From a virus: 64,000 bases of DNA. This document shows, in pieces, positions 6,802 through 14,193 of this stretch. Every line of letters begins with the position of its first letter. Positions within the stretch are counted from its first letter, which is position 1. The notes under the pieces were generated by a model that had not been told where the DNA came from, ran no database searches, and worked only from the letters and a program-made list of their open reading frames with translations. Both the position numbers and the translations under genes were made by a program. The stretch spans positions 1 to 64,000 of the IMG/VR virus record IMGVR_UViG_3300043409_001491. One strand, written 5' to 3'.

Positions 6802-6991
6802 GCAAAGGTCTGCTTTAAAGTCTATTATATGGCGTATAATTGGAACAGCAGATACTTTTGCTATTTCATGGTTCATAACTAAAGAGCCAGTAACAGCAGG
6901 AGCAATAGCAAGTTTTGAGGTAGTTACAAAAACAATCCTTTATTACTTCCATGAGCGTGGTTGGAATAAAATAAACTGGGGGAGAGAATAA
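6788..6991 (+). CDS. DUF2061 small membrane protein
   Basis: 67 residues with the DUF2061 pattern: RSALKSIIWRIIGTADTF, a hydrophobic core, then TKTILYYFHERGW. In some Bacteroidetes and proteobacteria DUF2061 genes stand beside cysQ, cysC and cysD/N, so its position after an APS kinase supports a sulfur-assimilation or sulfation role. Function within that context is unproven. Confidence 0.85.
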   Translation: MNVSKQRSALKSIIWRIIGTADTFAISWFITKEPVTAGAIASFEVVTKTILYYFHERGWNKINWGRE

Positions 6992-7398
6992 TGTATGAAT
7001 ACTATGTAAGAAAAGTAGAGAACGTAGTAGATGGAGATACCATTGACGTTCTTATTGATTTAGGGTTTGATATTTTATTTGCATCCCGTGTAAGACTGGC
7101 TGGTATTGATACCCCTGAGTCTCGCACAAAGGATCTTGCTGAGAAGGCTCTTGGTCTTGAAGCCAAAGAGTATCTAAAGAAGTCTTTAAAAGACGCCAAG
7201 TCTGTTATTATCAAGACTGAAAAAATGGACTCATCTGAAAAGTATGGTCGCATTTTAGGCTGGGTATATATTAATGGAGATACGGTGTCCCTTAATGACA
7301 TGATGATTAACGATGGGTATGCATGGGGATACCTTGGAGATACTAAGGTAAAAGATTTTGAAGCACTTAAAAAGGCTAGATTAAAATCTAAAAAATGA
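6991..7398 (+). CDS. Thermonuclease-family (SNase-like) nuclease
   Basis: 135 residues. Staphylococcal-nuclease fold motifs: VVDGDTIDVLIDLGF, RVRLAGIDTPES (active-site Arg and Asp), EKYGRILGWVY, then SLNDMMINDGYAWGY. The start overlaps the DUF2061 stop by one base (TAATG). It has no signal peptide, so it may act in the cytoplasm on host or phage nucleic acid. Confidence 0.9.
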   Translation: MYEYYVRKVENVVDGDTIDVLIDLGFDILFASRVRLAGIDTPESRTKDLAEKALGLEAKEYLKKSLKDAKSVIIKTEKMDSSEKYGRILGWVYINGDTVSLNDMMINDGYAWGYLGDTKVKDFEALKKARLKSKK

Positions 7399-7673
7399 AA
7401 CACATCCTATACTTTACTGCAGACTGGTGCAATCCTTGTAAAAAAACAAGGCCAATAGTAGAAGAGTTAAACCGTGAACAAATCATGGCTAAATTTTTTA
7501 TCATTGATGTTGATGTTGAAATTGAAATGGCACAGGACTTTGAGGTTCTTTCTATTCCTACTTTTGTTTTAATCAAAGATAATATTGAAATTTACCGTGT
7601 AACTGGTGCACAGACAAGGCAGCAGTTAGAGGAGTTGATTGTTTATGAAAAAGATATTCAAAATGATATTTAA
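7395..7673 (+). CDS. Thioredoxin-like protein
   Basis: 92 residues. Active site WCNPC (residues 11-15) after the HILYFTAD strand, and the cis-proline motif SIPTFVLI. It overlaps the nuclease by 4 bp (ATGA). Known role of the fold: dithiol-disulfide exchange. It could serve as reductant for the phage class II ribonucleotide reductase (58416-60446). Confidence 0.9.
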   Translation: MKHILYFTADWCNPCKKTRPIVEELNREQIMAKFFIIDVDVEIEMAQDFEVLSIPTFVLIKDNIEIYRVTGAQTRQQLEELIVYEKDIQNDI

Positions 7674-8019
7674 TCCTGATGGAAAAGACATGATACCAAA
7701 AGATCAAGACGCTATAACACACCTTATTCTAAAAGGCGCCCTTGAGGTTGCTGGGGTTAATAGTTTAAATGGAGAACTTCTATACACAATAACCCCTAAA
7801 ATGAAAGAAATAATGCCAAAAATTTATGAAGATCACATTAGGCAAGTAAACAAAGAATTATTAAACCTATGGGAAAAAGGTTATGTAAATATTGATTTTT
7901 TCTCAGAAGACCCCCTAGTGACCGTATCTGAAAAGGGTCTTGATAAGCAAGCCATTTCTGAGTTGACCATAGAAGAAGTCTGGGCACTAGAAGAAGTCAA
8001 AAGACTGTTAAAGAAGTAA
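7645..8019 (+). CDS. Conserved hypothetical protein
   Basis: 124 residues from the ATG at 7645 (AGAGGAG upstream); a TTG two codons earlier is an alternative. It overlaps the thioredoxin gene by 29 bp. Mixed helical protein (HLILKGALEVAGVNSLNG, then YEDHIRQVNKELLNLWEKG) ending in a charged helix EEVWALEEVKRLLKK. Not recognised. Confidence 0.7.
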   Translation: MKKIFKMIFNPDGKDMIPKDQDAITHLILKGALEVAGVNSLNGELLYTITPKMKEIMPKIYEDHIRQVNKELLNLWEKGYVNIDFFSEDPLVTVSEKGLDKQAISELTIEEVWALEEVKRLLKK

Positions 8020-8023
8020 AATC

Positions 8024-8032
8024 TGATATAAT
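8024..8032 (+). promoter_or_regulatory. Extended -10 promoter
   Basis: TGATATAAT 25 bp before the TTG start at 8058; the leader carries GAGAGG. No matching -35 is seen. Confidence 0.6.
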
Positions 8033-8057
8033 GAATGTATAGATTGAGAGGTTTATT

Positions 8058-8618
8058 TTGAACCATATTAAAGAAGGCGATTTTGTCATGGGGTCTACCT
8101 CTGAAGGCATGATCCACGGCATAGTAGAGCACATTATGATTGAAGGTGGAACACTAGGTACACCTGGATCAGAGTATGCCCTTGAATCAATGCCACCAGA
8201 AAATCCAGCAATGTCTGTTAGAATTTATAAAGAAGAAGATGGCAAGTGGGAAGCAACAGCCTATAGTATTGGAATGATGTATATGGATGCAAAGGTTGCA
8301 GATATAAACAATCATATGATGGAAGACGATAGCGAAGAAATGGATTCAGAAGTTGCAATGGCAATGTATGATTCATCAATTGGCAAAGCAAAAAAGCCTA
8401 ACTATGGAGAAATGATTCAACCACGTCGTGGTGGGTCAACACCGTCTAATCCAAAACTTTATGCAAGAGTTGTGCAGGCAGCAAAAGATAAATTTGATGT
8501 GTACCCATCTGCGGTTGCAAACTCTTGGGTAGTGCAAGAATACAAACGTCGTGGTGGAACATACAAGTCTAAAAAAGAATTGGGATCAGATAATTTTTGG
8601 AATGGATTTTTAAAATAA
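8058..8618 (+). CDS. Conserved phage protein with C-terminal YPSAVANSWVV domain
   Basis: 186 residues, TTG start with GAGAGG upstream and its own extended -10. The N-terminus is a small beta-domain (GDFVMGSTSEGMIHGIVEHI); the middle is acidic and Met-rich; the C-terminus has the motif KFDVYPSAVANSWVVQEYKR followed by GGTY, shared with many phage head-region proteins. Role unknown. Confidence 0.7.
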   Translation: MNHIKEGDFVMGSTSEGMIHGIVEHIMIEGGTLGTPGSEYALESMPPENPAMSVRIYKEEDGKWEATAYSIGMMYMDAKVADINNHMMEDDSEEMDSEVAMAMYDSSIGKAKKPNYGEMIQPRRGGSTPSNPKLYARVVQAAKDKFDVYPSAVANSWVVQEYKRRGGTYKSKKELGSDNFWNGFLK

Positions 8619-8752
8619 TGCCAAAGAAAAAAGCACAATCATTTAATGCAACACAAATTAAAGATGGAATGGTTGTTCGCATGAATAAAAACGGTACAGT
8701 TAAATCTGTTCTTGGTCCATATGAAGTAAAACATATAAAGAAGGATAAGTAA
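8618..8752 (+). CDS. 44-residue basic microprotein
   Basis: MPKKKAQSFNATQIKDGMVV and a further 24 residues; Lys-rich, probably one small beta-hairpin. It starts at the stop of the previous gene (TAATG) and its own TAA overlaps the next ATG by one base, so the three genes are translationally coupled. Confidence 0.6.
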   Translation: MPKKKAQSFNATQIKDGMVVRMNKNGTVKSVLGPYEVKHIKKDK

Positions 8753-9120
8753 TGGCAGAGACATACTCACCTAATGCAGGTATGAAGGCTGCAGCAAGAC
8801 GTGCCTTAAAGTATAAAGAAGATGGCAAAGCAAGAGGTGCTGGGACTCCAGTAGGTTGGGGCAGAGCAACTGACATTGTAAATGGTGCAGCCATGTCTCT
8901 TGATACTGTTAAAAGAATGTACTCTTTCTTTTCCCGTCACGAAGTAGATAAAAAAGGAAAAGATTTTGATAATGCAGAAAACCCATCTAATGGCAAGATT
9001 ATGTGGTTAGCCTGGGGTGGAGATGCAGGGTTTGCTTGGAGTCGGGCAATAGTAAACAGAGAAAAAAGTAAGACAGAAAAGATCTGGGACGGAAGTCCAT
9101 TTAGCATCAGGGGGAAATAA
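8752..9120 (+). CDS. Conserved phage protein, head-region type
   Basis: 122 residues. Motifs GTPVGWGRATDIVNG, MYSFFSRHEVDKKGKDF and MWLAWGGDAGFAWSR recur in many phages, alone or fused to prohead protease-like proteins, but the function is not established. It directly follows a 44-residue gene in a coupled cluster. Confidence 0.75.
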   Translation: MAETYSPNAGMKAAARRALKYKEDGKARGAGTPVGWGRATDIVNGAAMSLDTVKRMYSFFSRHEVDKKGKDFDNAENPSNGKIMWLAWGGDAGFAWSRAIVNREKSKTEKIWDGSPFSIRGK

Positions 9121-9123
9121 ATC

Positions 9124-9288
9124 ATGGAAGATTTAACAGTTGAAGAAATAAAACAATTAGTTACGTTTTATAAGCAAAGAGCAACAGAGATGGAGTTTAA
9201 CTTGTTGCAATCACAGTTAAAACTTAATAGGGCTTTGTTTACAGAACCAGTACCAGAAAAAAATAATATTAGCAAAAAAAATAACTAA
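9124..9288 (+). CDS. 54-residue helical protein
   Basis: Sequence begins MEDLTVEEIKQLVTFYKQRA and continues as one long amphipathic helix, probably a coiled coil, with an Asn/Lys-rich tail. It starts 3 bp after the previous stop. Unknown function. Confidence 0.6.
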   Translation: MEDLTVEEIKQLVTFYKQRATEMEFNLLQSQLKLNRALFTEPVPEKNNISKKNN

Positions 9289-9304
9289 ATAGTTAGGAGA
9301 AATC

Positions 9305-9721
9305 ATGGAGATTGCCTTAATTGTTGGCTTGACATTGGCCGTGTTTTCCTCTATACTTGTAGTCATAAGTAAAAAAGAAAAAAGATCTTTTAATAAAACG
9401 TTATATCGTCAAAGCGATATGCACAATATGTTAAAAGAGTTTTTCTTTAGAGATATTTTTGATAACAAAGATGTTTCTTCTCAATCTAAAATTTGGAAAG
9501 AGAAAAAAACAACTAAGTTTCTTATAATAGATCAAAAAGCATATTGGGTATCTAATAATATGTTCTATGTTGGTGATACGGACAATGGTCAGGTTAGACC
9601 AGAAACTGGAAGACCAATAGACATATCAACGATGTCTCCAAAAGAAGTAAACAAAATGTTATTCATCCTGGATAACTTAAATGGTGGGAGAAAAAATGAT
9701 AGTGGCGGTGCAAGGAACTAA
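9305..9721 (+). CDS. Membrane-anchored hypothetical protein
   Basis: 138 residues with AGGAGAAATC upstream. One N-terminal transmembrane helix (residues 2-22) followed by KKEKR, then a soluble domain with FLIIDQKAYWVSNN and DISTMSPKEVNKML. Topology predicts a cytoplasmic body. Overlaps the next gene by 26 bp. Confidence 0.65.
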   Translation: MEIALIVGLTLAVFSSILVVISKKEKRSFNKTLYRQSDMHNMLKEFFFRDIFDNKDVSSQSKIWKEKKTTKFLIIDQKAYWVSNNMFYVGDTDNGQVRPETGRPIDISTMSPKEVNKMLFILDNLNGGRKNDSGGARN

Positions 9722-10046
9722 CGAGTTTGATGACTATAACTTGTTTCTTCGTGCAATGAGCGTTGCATTATCAGGAATGAAAAATGATGAAAAGGACTTT
9801 ACAATTTATTCTGTTGGTCCTGCAAAAATTAATTCTTTTGTTTCAGAATTCTCAAACCTTTCAGAACGAGGCATGAAAGCCAGGGGTCGTAAGATAAAGT
9901 TTTATAAAGTTCCAGAATCTTGGGTTCAAGAAAATATGGAGCACATAAACTATTTTGCATTCTTAAGTAAACCAAAACAGTCTGTATCAAAATTAGTCCA
10001 TTCTGCAGAATTAAAAAATGTAGAAGTTGGAATATTCCGTTATTAA
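9696..10046 (+). CDS. Possible SLOG/DUF2493-like protein
   Basis: 116 residues. The ATG at 9696 has GGGAGA upstream and gives a first strand MIVAVQGTNEFDDYNLFLRA, like the Rossmann-type start of SLOG (YspA/DUF2493) nucleotide-binding proteins. The later glycine motif of that family is not obvious, so the assignment is weak. An in-frame ATG at 9681 is less likely. Confidence 0.55.
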   Translation: MIVAVQGTNEFDDYNLFLRAMSVALSGMKNDEKDFTIYSVGPAKINSFVSEFSNLSERGMKARGRKIKFYKVPESWVQENMEHINYFAFLSKPKQSVSKLVHSAELKNVEVGIFRY

Positions 10047-10059
10047 TAGAAAGAGTATC

Positions 10060-10269
10060 ATGATAATTAATTCATTAGCACACATGGAAAAAATTGTTTC
10101 AAAGAATAAAGAACTAGCCTGGATAGGCTGGGATGTTGTGGAGCGTAAAAGATCAGATCTTGCCAGAACATCACCAAGCGGGGTACGTGTAAAAAATGCA
10201 TGGTACCTACAAAAAACCTTTAACCTTAATCGTAATGGTTGGGATATTCCAAACAAATACGGTCAGTAA
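10060..10269 (+). CDS. Conserved small phage protein
   Basis: 69 residues. Contains MEKIVSKNKELAWIGWDVVE and GVRVKNAWYLQKTFNLNRNG, a pattern seen beside whiB-like genes in other phages as far as I recall. The stop TAA abuts the WhiB start. Function unknown. Confidence 0.65.
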   Translation: MIINSLAHMEKIVSKNKELAWIGWDVVERKRSDLARTSPSGVRVKNAWYLQKTFNLNRNGWDIPNKYGQ

Positions 10270-10554
10270 ATGAAACAACATTTGTGGAAAGATGAAGCAG
10301 CCTGCCTTGGACTTGATACTAATATATTTTTTGATAAGTATGAAGAAGTTCTTGATGTCCGTCCAATTGTAGACTCAATGTGCCAACGATGCCCAGTAGC
10401 AAATATTTGTTTTGCCAACGGTGTTTCTGGCAAAGAGTATGGTGTTTGGGGTGGTGTATTCCTTGAACTGGGAAATATATCTAGAGAGTTTAACAAACAT
10501 AAAACAAAGCAGGACTGGGCCAATACCTGGCAGTCACTGACAATGGAGAAATAA
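10270..10554 (+). CDS. WhiB-family iron-sulfur transcription factor
   Basis: 94 residues. Four cysteines with WhiB spacing: Cys12, Cys38-x2-Cys41-x5-Cys47 (MCQRCPVANIC), followed by the G[VI]WGG turn (GVWGGVFL). Known role: binds a 4Fe-4S cluster and interacts with actinobacterial sigma-A. WhiB-like proteins are actinobacteria- and actinophage-specific, so this is strong host evidence. It lacks the long basic C-terminal DNA-binding tail of some members. It may redirect host RNA polymerase or interfere with host WhiB proteins. Confidence 0.93.
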   Translation: MKQHLWKDEAACLGLDTNIFFDKYEEVLDVRPIVDSMCQRCPVANICFANGVSGKEYGVWGGVFLELGNISREFNKHKTKQDWANTWQSLTMEK

Positions 10555-10555
10555 T

Positions 10556-10618
10556 ATGTGGTCATTGGTAATTATTTATGTTAAATCATTTATCTATTGG
10601 AGGAAAGATGTCAATTAA
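10556..10618 (+). CDS. Possible 20-residue membrane peptide
   Basis: MWSLVIIYVKSFIYWRKDVN, one hydrophobic helix. It starts one base after the WhiB stop and overlaps the start of the next gene. It may be a leader peptide for translational coupling; coding status is uncertain. Confidence 0.3.
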   Translation: MWSLVIIYVKSFIYWRKDVN

Positions 10619-11315
10619 TGTATATTGGGCGTGTGCAGAAAAAGAATGGGCTCGTGCAGAAAAACCAGTTAGCATATCTAAAAGGTTTTATGATTTACAT
10701 AAGTTTGATCCATCAGAAAAGTCTACACCCATAAAGTGTCCAGCAGTAGTTCCAGAGTTAAATAACCTGTTTGGATTAAAGTCTTTATATACTTATGAAT
10801 TTTCAATAAAAAACGATAAAGTTGACTCTACATTATACGATCAAGAGTTTTATGATAAACATGTAATTATAAGAGATTTAGAGAAAAAATTGTTTTCTTT
10901 CACACAAAATTACATATTATTTACTGATAAAGAAAGTTTAGAAGTAACAGTGCAGATACCTCCATATTTTGAAAACAGTGATTTATCAAAAAATACATTT
11001 TCTTTGCCTGGGACTATGGATATAGGAAAGTGGTTCAGAAAGTTAGATCATAGTTTTTATTTAAAAGATAATGTTAATTCTTTTAACATTAAAGAAGGAG
11101 ATATATTTTATTATATAAAGTTTCATACAGATGAAAAAATTAACTTTAAACAGTTTATGGTAACAGATAAAATAAATACTTTTCATGATCACTTAACAAG
11201 TTCAACAGTAAACAGAAGTTTAAAGCATAGGAAGTTAAACGAGTTCTACCAAGCCTTTAGGTATAAAGACAAAGTATTAAAAGAAATTAAGGATAACCTA
11301 CTAGATGATAGATAA
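10608..11315 (+). CDS. Hypothetical beta-rich protein (DUF6065-like?)
   Basis: 235 residues from the ATG at 10608, which has TTGGAGGAAAG upstream. The order of elements (IKCPAVVPELNNLFGLKS, then VQIPPYFE, FSLPGTMDIG and IKEGDIFYYIKF) resembles the protein at 12951-13703 (CPSF...GYIVPMW, LPTFFHFN, PGVRDTD, IPRGTPLAQYIPF). I infer they are distant paralogues of one phage family of unknown function. They flank a glycosyltransferase gene. Confidence 0.6.
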   Translation: MSINVYWACAEKEWARAEKPVSISKRFYDLHKFDPSEKSTPIKCPAVVPELNNLFGLKSLYTYEFSIKNDKVDSTLYDQEFYDKHVIIRDLEKKLFSFTQNYILFTDKESLEVTVQIPPYFENSDLSKNTFSLPGTMDIGKWFRKLDHSFYLKDNVNSFNIKEGDIFYYIKFHTDEKINFKQFMVTDKINTFHDHLTSSTVNRSLKHRKLNEFYQAFRYKDKVLKEIKDNLLDDR

Positions 11316-11345
11316 ATGTTAAGATTGGCTTGGTTTTAAAATATT

Positions 11346-11576
11346 ATGTACACAGATCAAATGCGTAGAGCATTTCATTCTATTATTCCTCCAAAAGGAT
11401 TTAACATAGAGTTGATTGATAATGAACATTTTTTAACAATTAAACTAGATGAATATGTATTTGCAAGAATGGTTCATGATGATAAAATACAGGCATTGCA
11501 GTATGTGCTAAATGCAAAAAAAGCATTAGAAATGGAAGGCGCAATAGTGTTAGTTACAAGAGAGGCTATTAAATGA
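11346..11576 (+). CDS. Hypothetical protein
   Basis: 76 residues, mixed alpha/beta (GFNIELIDNEHFLTIKLDE, then DDKIQALQYVLNAKKALE). The stop overlaps the glycosyltransferase start (ATGA). No family recognised. Confidence 0.6.
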   Translation: MYTDQMRRAFHSIIPPKGFNIELIDNEHFLTIKLDEYVFARMVHDDKIQALQYVLNAKKALEMEGAIVLVTREAIK

Positions 11577-12493
11577 CAATATTTATATCTATAGCATCTT
11601 TCCGTGATCCAGAACTTCTCTACACTATTAAGAGCGCTATTGACAACGCAAGCAATCCAGAGAACCTACACTTTGGTGTTGTTTATCAGGGCCTGCCATT
11701 AGAAATGCCAAACTTTGACTCAGTTCCAAACCTATCTCTTGTAACTATGCACTCTAAAGAAGCCAGAGGTGCGGGGTATGCAAGAGCAAAGGCCATGGAA
11801 CTATACAACAACCAAGACTATTTCCTTCAAATTGACTCACATACAAGGTTTGCAAAAGACTGGGACACTATATGTATTGATCAACTAGAAAGGGCTAAGA
11901 ATATTTCTGGTCATTCTTCAGTTATTCTTTCATATTTTCCTGCTCCATATGAGCCAGAAAGTAATGGCGGTATGCATTTAATTAAAAAACATCCAAAGAT
12001 AAAGTCATACCCAACTAGACAAAAGATAGCATTAAACAGAAAAAATCAATGGACTGCAGAAAGACTTGAGTTTATAAATAGAGTAAAAGAAGATCCAGAA
12101 ATATCAGAGACTGTCCTTGGTGGTTTTATGTTTTCTTATGGAGCAATGGTTGGTGAACTTCCATACGATCCAGACTTAAGTTTCTTTGGTGAAGAGATTT
12201 GTTTTGCTATGAGGGCTTGGACTAGAGGCTGGGATATTTATTCCCCTGCCAAAAATATTGTTTATCATTTTTATTCTCGTGGTGGGTACTATAAGATCTG
12301 GGGAGATAGAAATCTAAGAGGCTTATCTTGGAAAGAGTTAGAAGAAATATCATACAAGAAACAAAGAAAAATCCTTTGTGGTGAAGAAGAGGGAATCTTC
12401 GGTGCTGGAAACGTTAGAACCCTTGCAGAGTATGAGATCTTTACTAATACTAACTTTAAAGATTTTTATAGTTTGACAAACCCACGGCATTAG
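11573..12493 (+). CDS. GlcNAc-transferase-like glycosyltransferase (PF11397 type)
   Basis: 306 residues. Motifs of the UDP-GlcNAc skp1-type family: IFISIASFRDPELLYTI, FGVVYQG, RGAGYARAKAM, and the metal-binding DSH in FLQIDSHTRF followed by WD; later FFGEEICFAMRAWTRGWD. Known role of the family: adds GlcNAc to a protein or sugar acceptor in the cytoplasm. It is coupled by a 4-bp overlap to the gene upstream. A third sugar locus, besides 14194-19361 and 43661-47471. Confidence 0.85.
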   Translation: MTIFISIASFRDPELLYTIKSAIDNASNPENLHFGVVYQGLPLEMPNFDSVPNLSLVTMHSKEARGAGYARAKAMELYNNQDYFLQIDSHTRFAKDWDTICIDQLERAKNISGHSSVILSYFPAPYEPESNGGMHLIKKHPKIKSYPTRQKIALNRKNQWTAERLEFINRVKEDPEISETVLGGFMFSYGAMVGELPYDPDLSFFGEEICFAMRAWTRGWDIYSPAKNIVYHFYSRGGYYKIWGDRNLRGLSWKELEEISYKKQRKILCGEEEGIFGAGNVRTLAEYEIFTNTNFKDFYSLTNPRH

Positions 12494-12502
12494 GATATAC
12501 TT
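12474..12502 (+). promoter_or_regulatory. Sigma-70-type promoter
   Basis: TTGACA (12474-12479), 17-bp spacer, TATACT (12497-12502), overlapping the end of the glycosyltransferase gene. The predicted start of transcription (about 12509) falls on the first ATG of the next gene, so translation may be leaderless or begin at the ATG at 12523. Confidence 0.8.
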
Positions 12503-12507
12503 AAAAC

Positions 12508-12951
12508 ATGTGGACTGGGGATATGAAAGACATTTTTATTATTGTTTTTGCAACACTGTCAATTTGCTTTGCAGTGTCATATTTGTTAGTGTTAAGACAA
12601 TCCGTTAAACTTAAAAAAGACATTGCAAGATTGTTTATTGAAAATACTTTGCTTCAAGAATATGTTGATCTAACAAAATCTATAAAAACAAAAGAAGACT
12701 CAGATGAATCAATACATAAAGAAAACTTTATTAAATTTCTTTCTGACTCACGAGACTGGGCATTTTTATATATTGAGAATGTACAAAAAGGATTAACTAA
12801 GTTTGTTAATGATGTTGATGCAGATGTATCACACTTTGATGAATATGGAGAAGCACTATCTATGTCAAGGCCTGACTATCCATCTATGAAAAATATTTCA
12901 AAAGCATATAAAGAATTAAAAACACTACTACCAGAGGATGAATTAAAATAA
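12508..12951 (+). CDS. Membrane-anchored coiled-coil protein
   Basis: 147 residues (142 if the ATG at 12523 is used). One N-terminal transmembrane helix (about residues 9-28), a coiled-coil stretch (RQSVKLKKDIARLFIENTLL), then an acidic helical domain. Unknown function. One-base overlap with the next gene. Confidence 0.65.
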   Translation: MWTGDMKDIFIIVFATLSICFAVSYLLVLRQSVKLKKDIARLFIENTLLQEYVDLTKSIKTKEDSDESIHKENFIKFLSDSRDWAFLYIENVQKGLTKFVNDVDADVSHFDEYGEALSMSRPDYPSMKNISKAYKELKTLLPEDELK

Positions 12952-13703
12952 TGAACAATAAACTTAAAGTAAATTTTATGTTAAATAAAAATAAAACTCC
13001 AGAGGTTAATTTTGTAACAAACATATTTGGTTTAAATTTGCTAGAAGACTGTGTTCCAAAACCAGCAAAAGAATATATTCCTCAATGGTGGAAGGATACT
13101 CCAACAATAAAAACAGAAAAACATTGGGGTGGTTCAAATCATGGCAATATGAAAGTTTGTCCATCATTTTCTGATTATTTTACAAAGGGATATATTGTGC
13201 CAATGTGGGTTGATTCTCATCTTTATTATGATTCAAGCACTGGAGAAGGCAAATGGGTAACAGCAGATGGAAATTTTATTTGGGAAAGTCATTCAAATGA
13301 GCAATATTTAGATTACGTTGATCATAAATTTTTAAATAAAGAATCATTTTTTGTTTTTAAGATAAAGTTACCTTGGTTTATTTTTACAACAAAAGGATAT
13401 TCTTTATATCAACTACCAACATTTTTTCATTTTAACGAAGACTTTTCAGTAGTTCCTGGAGTTAGAGATACAGATGTTTATCATGAAATGAATGTTCAAA
13501 TTTTAATCCATAGTGATAAAAAAGAAATTTTTATACCAAGAGGAACACCGTTGGCACAGTATATTCCTTTTAAGAGGGAAAAAACTAATTATGATGTTAG
13601 AGAAGCCACTCAAAAAGACTTATCAAAAATATCTGCACATAACCTAAATTTATCAACAAAGTTTGTAAAGTTAAGTTCTTATTTAAAAGATAGAAAAAAA
13701 TAA
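12951..13703 (+). CDS. Phage protein with IPQWWKD motif
   Basis: 250 residues. It begins by naming a motif common in phage genomes, CVPKPAKEYIPQWWKD, then MKVCPSFSDYFTKGYIVPMW, LPWFIFTTKGYSL and FIPRGTPLAQYIPF. It is beta-rich; the biochemical role is not known to me. It may be a distant paralogue of the protein at 10608-11315. A TAATG overlap couples it to the XapX gene. Confidence 0.65.
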   Translation: MNNKLKVNFMLNKNKTPEVNFVTNIFGLNLLEDCVPKPAKEYIPQWWKDTPTIKTEKHWGGSNHGNMKVCPSFSDYFTKGYIVPMWVDSHLYYDSSTGEGKWVTADGNFIWESHSNEQYLDYVDHKFLNKESFFVFKIKLPWFIFTTKGYSLYQLPTFFHFNEDFSVVPGVRDTDVYHEMNVQILIHSDKKEIFIPRGTPLAQYIPFKREKTNYDVREATQKDLSKISAHNLNLSTKFVKLSSYLKDRKK

Positions 13704-13861
13704 TGAAAGATATATTATTGTCAATACTAACAGGTTTTGGATGTGGCGTAGTCTTTGCTGCATTCAAATTGCCAGTACCAGCACCACCAGTTTTTGCGGG
13801 AGTCGCAGGAATTGTAGGGCTATGGGCTGGATATGCTATACTAATTAAGGTTCTATCCTAG
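13703..13861 (+). CDS. XapX-domain small membrane protein
   Basis: 52 residues. It matches the XapX pattern: LLSILTGFGCGVVFAAFKLP, then PAPPVFAGVAGIVGLWAGY, two hydrophobic helices around a PVPAP turn. Family members are small membrane proteins of unknown function in bacteria. Starts at the stop of the gene upstream. Confidence 0.85.
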   Translation: MKDILLSILTGFGCGVVFAAFKLPVPAPPVFAGVAGIVGLWAGYAILIKVLS

Positions 13862-13869
13862 GAGGAAAC

Positions 13870-14145
13870 ATGAACACAGAACAACTAAAGGCACTACTTG
13901 CATCATACGGACGTTCAGTCCTTGCATCAGGCCTTGCACTATATATGGCAGGAGTGACGGATCCAAAGGATCTGTGGACTGCCCTTGTTGCAGCAATCGC
14001 ACCCGTAGCAATTAGAGCAATCAATCCTAACGACAAGGCTTTTGGTCTATTGCCAGATGCTAAGGCCGTAGAGATGGCTCTGAAGGCTGCTAAGGCACCT
14101 GCAAAGAAGAAGGCACCAGCCAAGAAAGCAGCGCCAAAGAAGTAA
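13870..14145 (+). CDS. Small membrane protein with Lys-rich tail, holin-like
   Basis: 91 residues with an excellent TAGGAGG site. Hydrophobic segments LASGLALYMAGV and LVAAIAPVAIRAI flank TDPKDLWTA; the C-terminus is an Ala/Lys/Pro repeat (KKKAPAKKAAPKK). This plan (two helices, highly basic end) matches many actinophage holin candidates, but no experiment-linked motif is visible. Confidence 0.65.
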   Translation: MNTEQLKALLASYGRSVLASGLALYMAGVTDPKDLWTALVAAIAPVAIRAINPNDKAFGLLPDAKAVEMALKAAKAPAKKKAPAKKAAPKK

Positions 14146-14162
14146 TATTTACTTACAGAATT

Positions 14163-14190
14163 GCCAGTCTAGAAATAGGCTGGCTTTTTT
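14163..14190 (+). terminator. Rho-independent terminator between convergent units
   Basis: GCCAGTCTA / TAGGCTGGC stem (9 bp with one G-U), GAAA loop, then six T. It closes the rightward block; the leftward sugar operon ends at 14194, so it may also stop polymerase from that side. Confidence 0.88.
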
Positions 14191-14193
14191 GTT

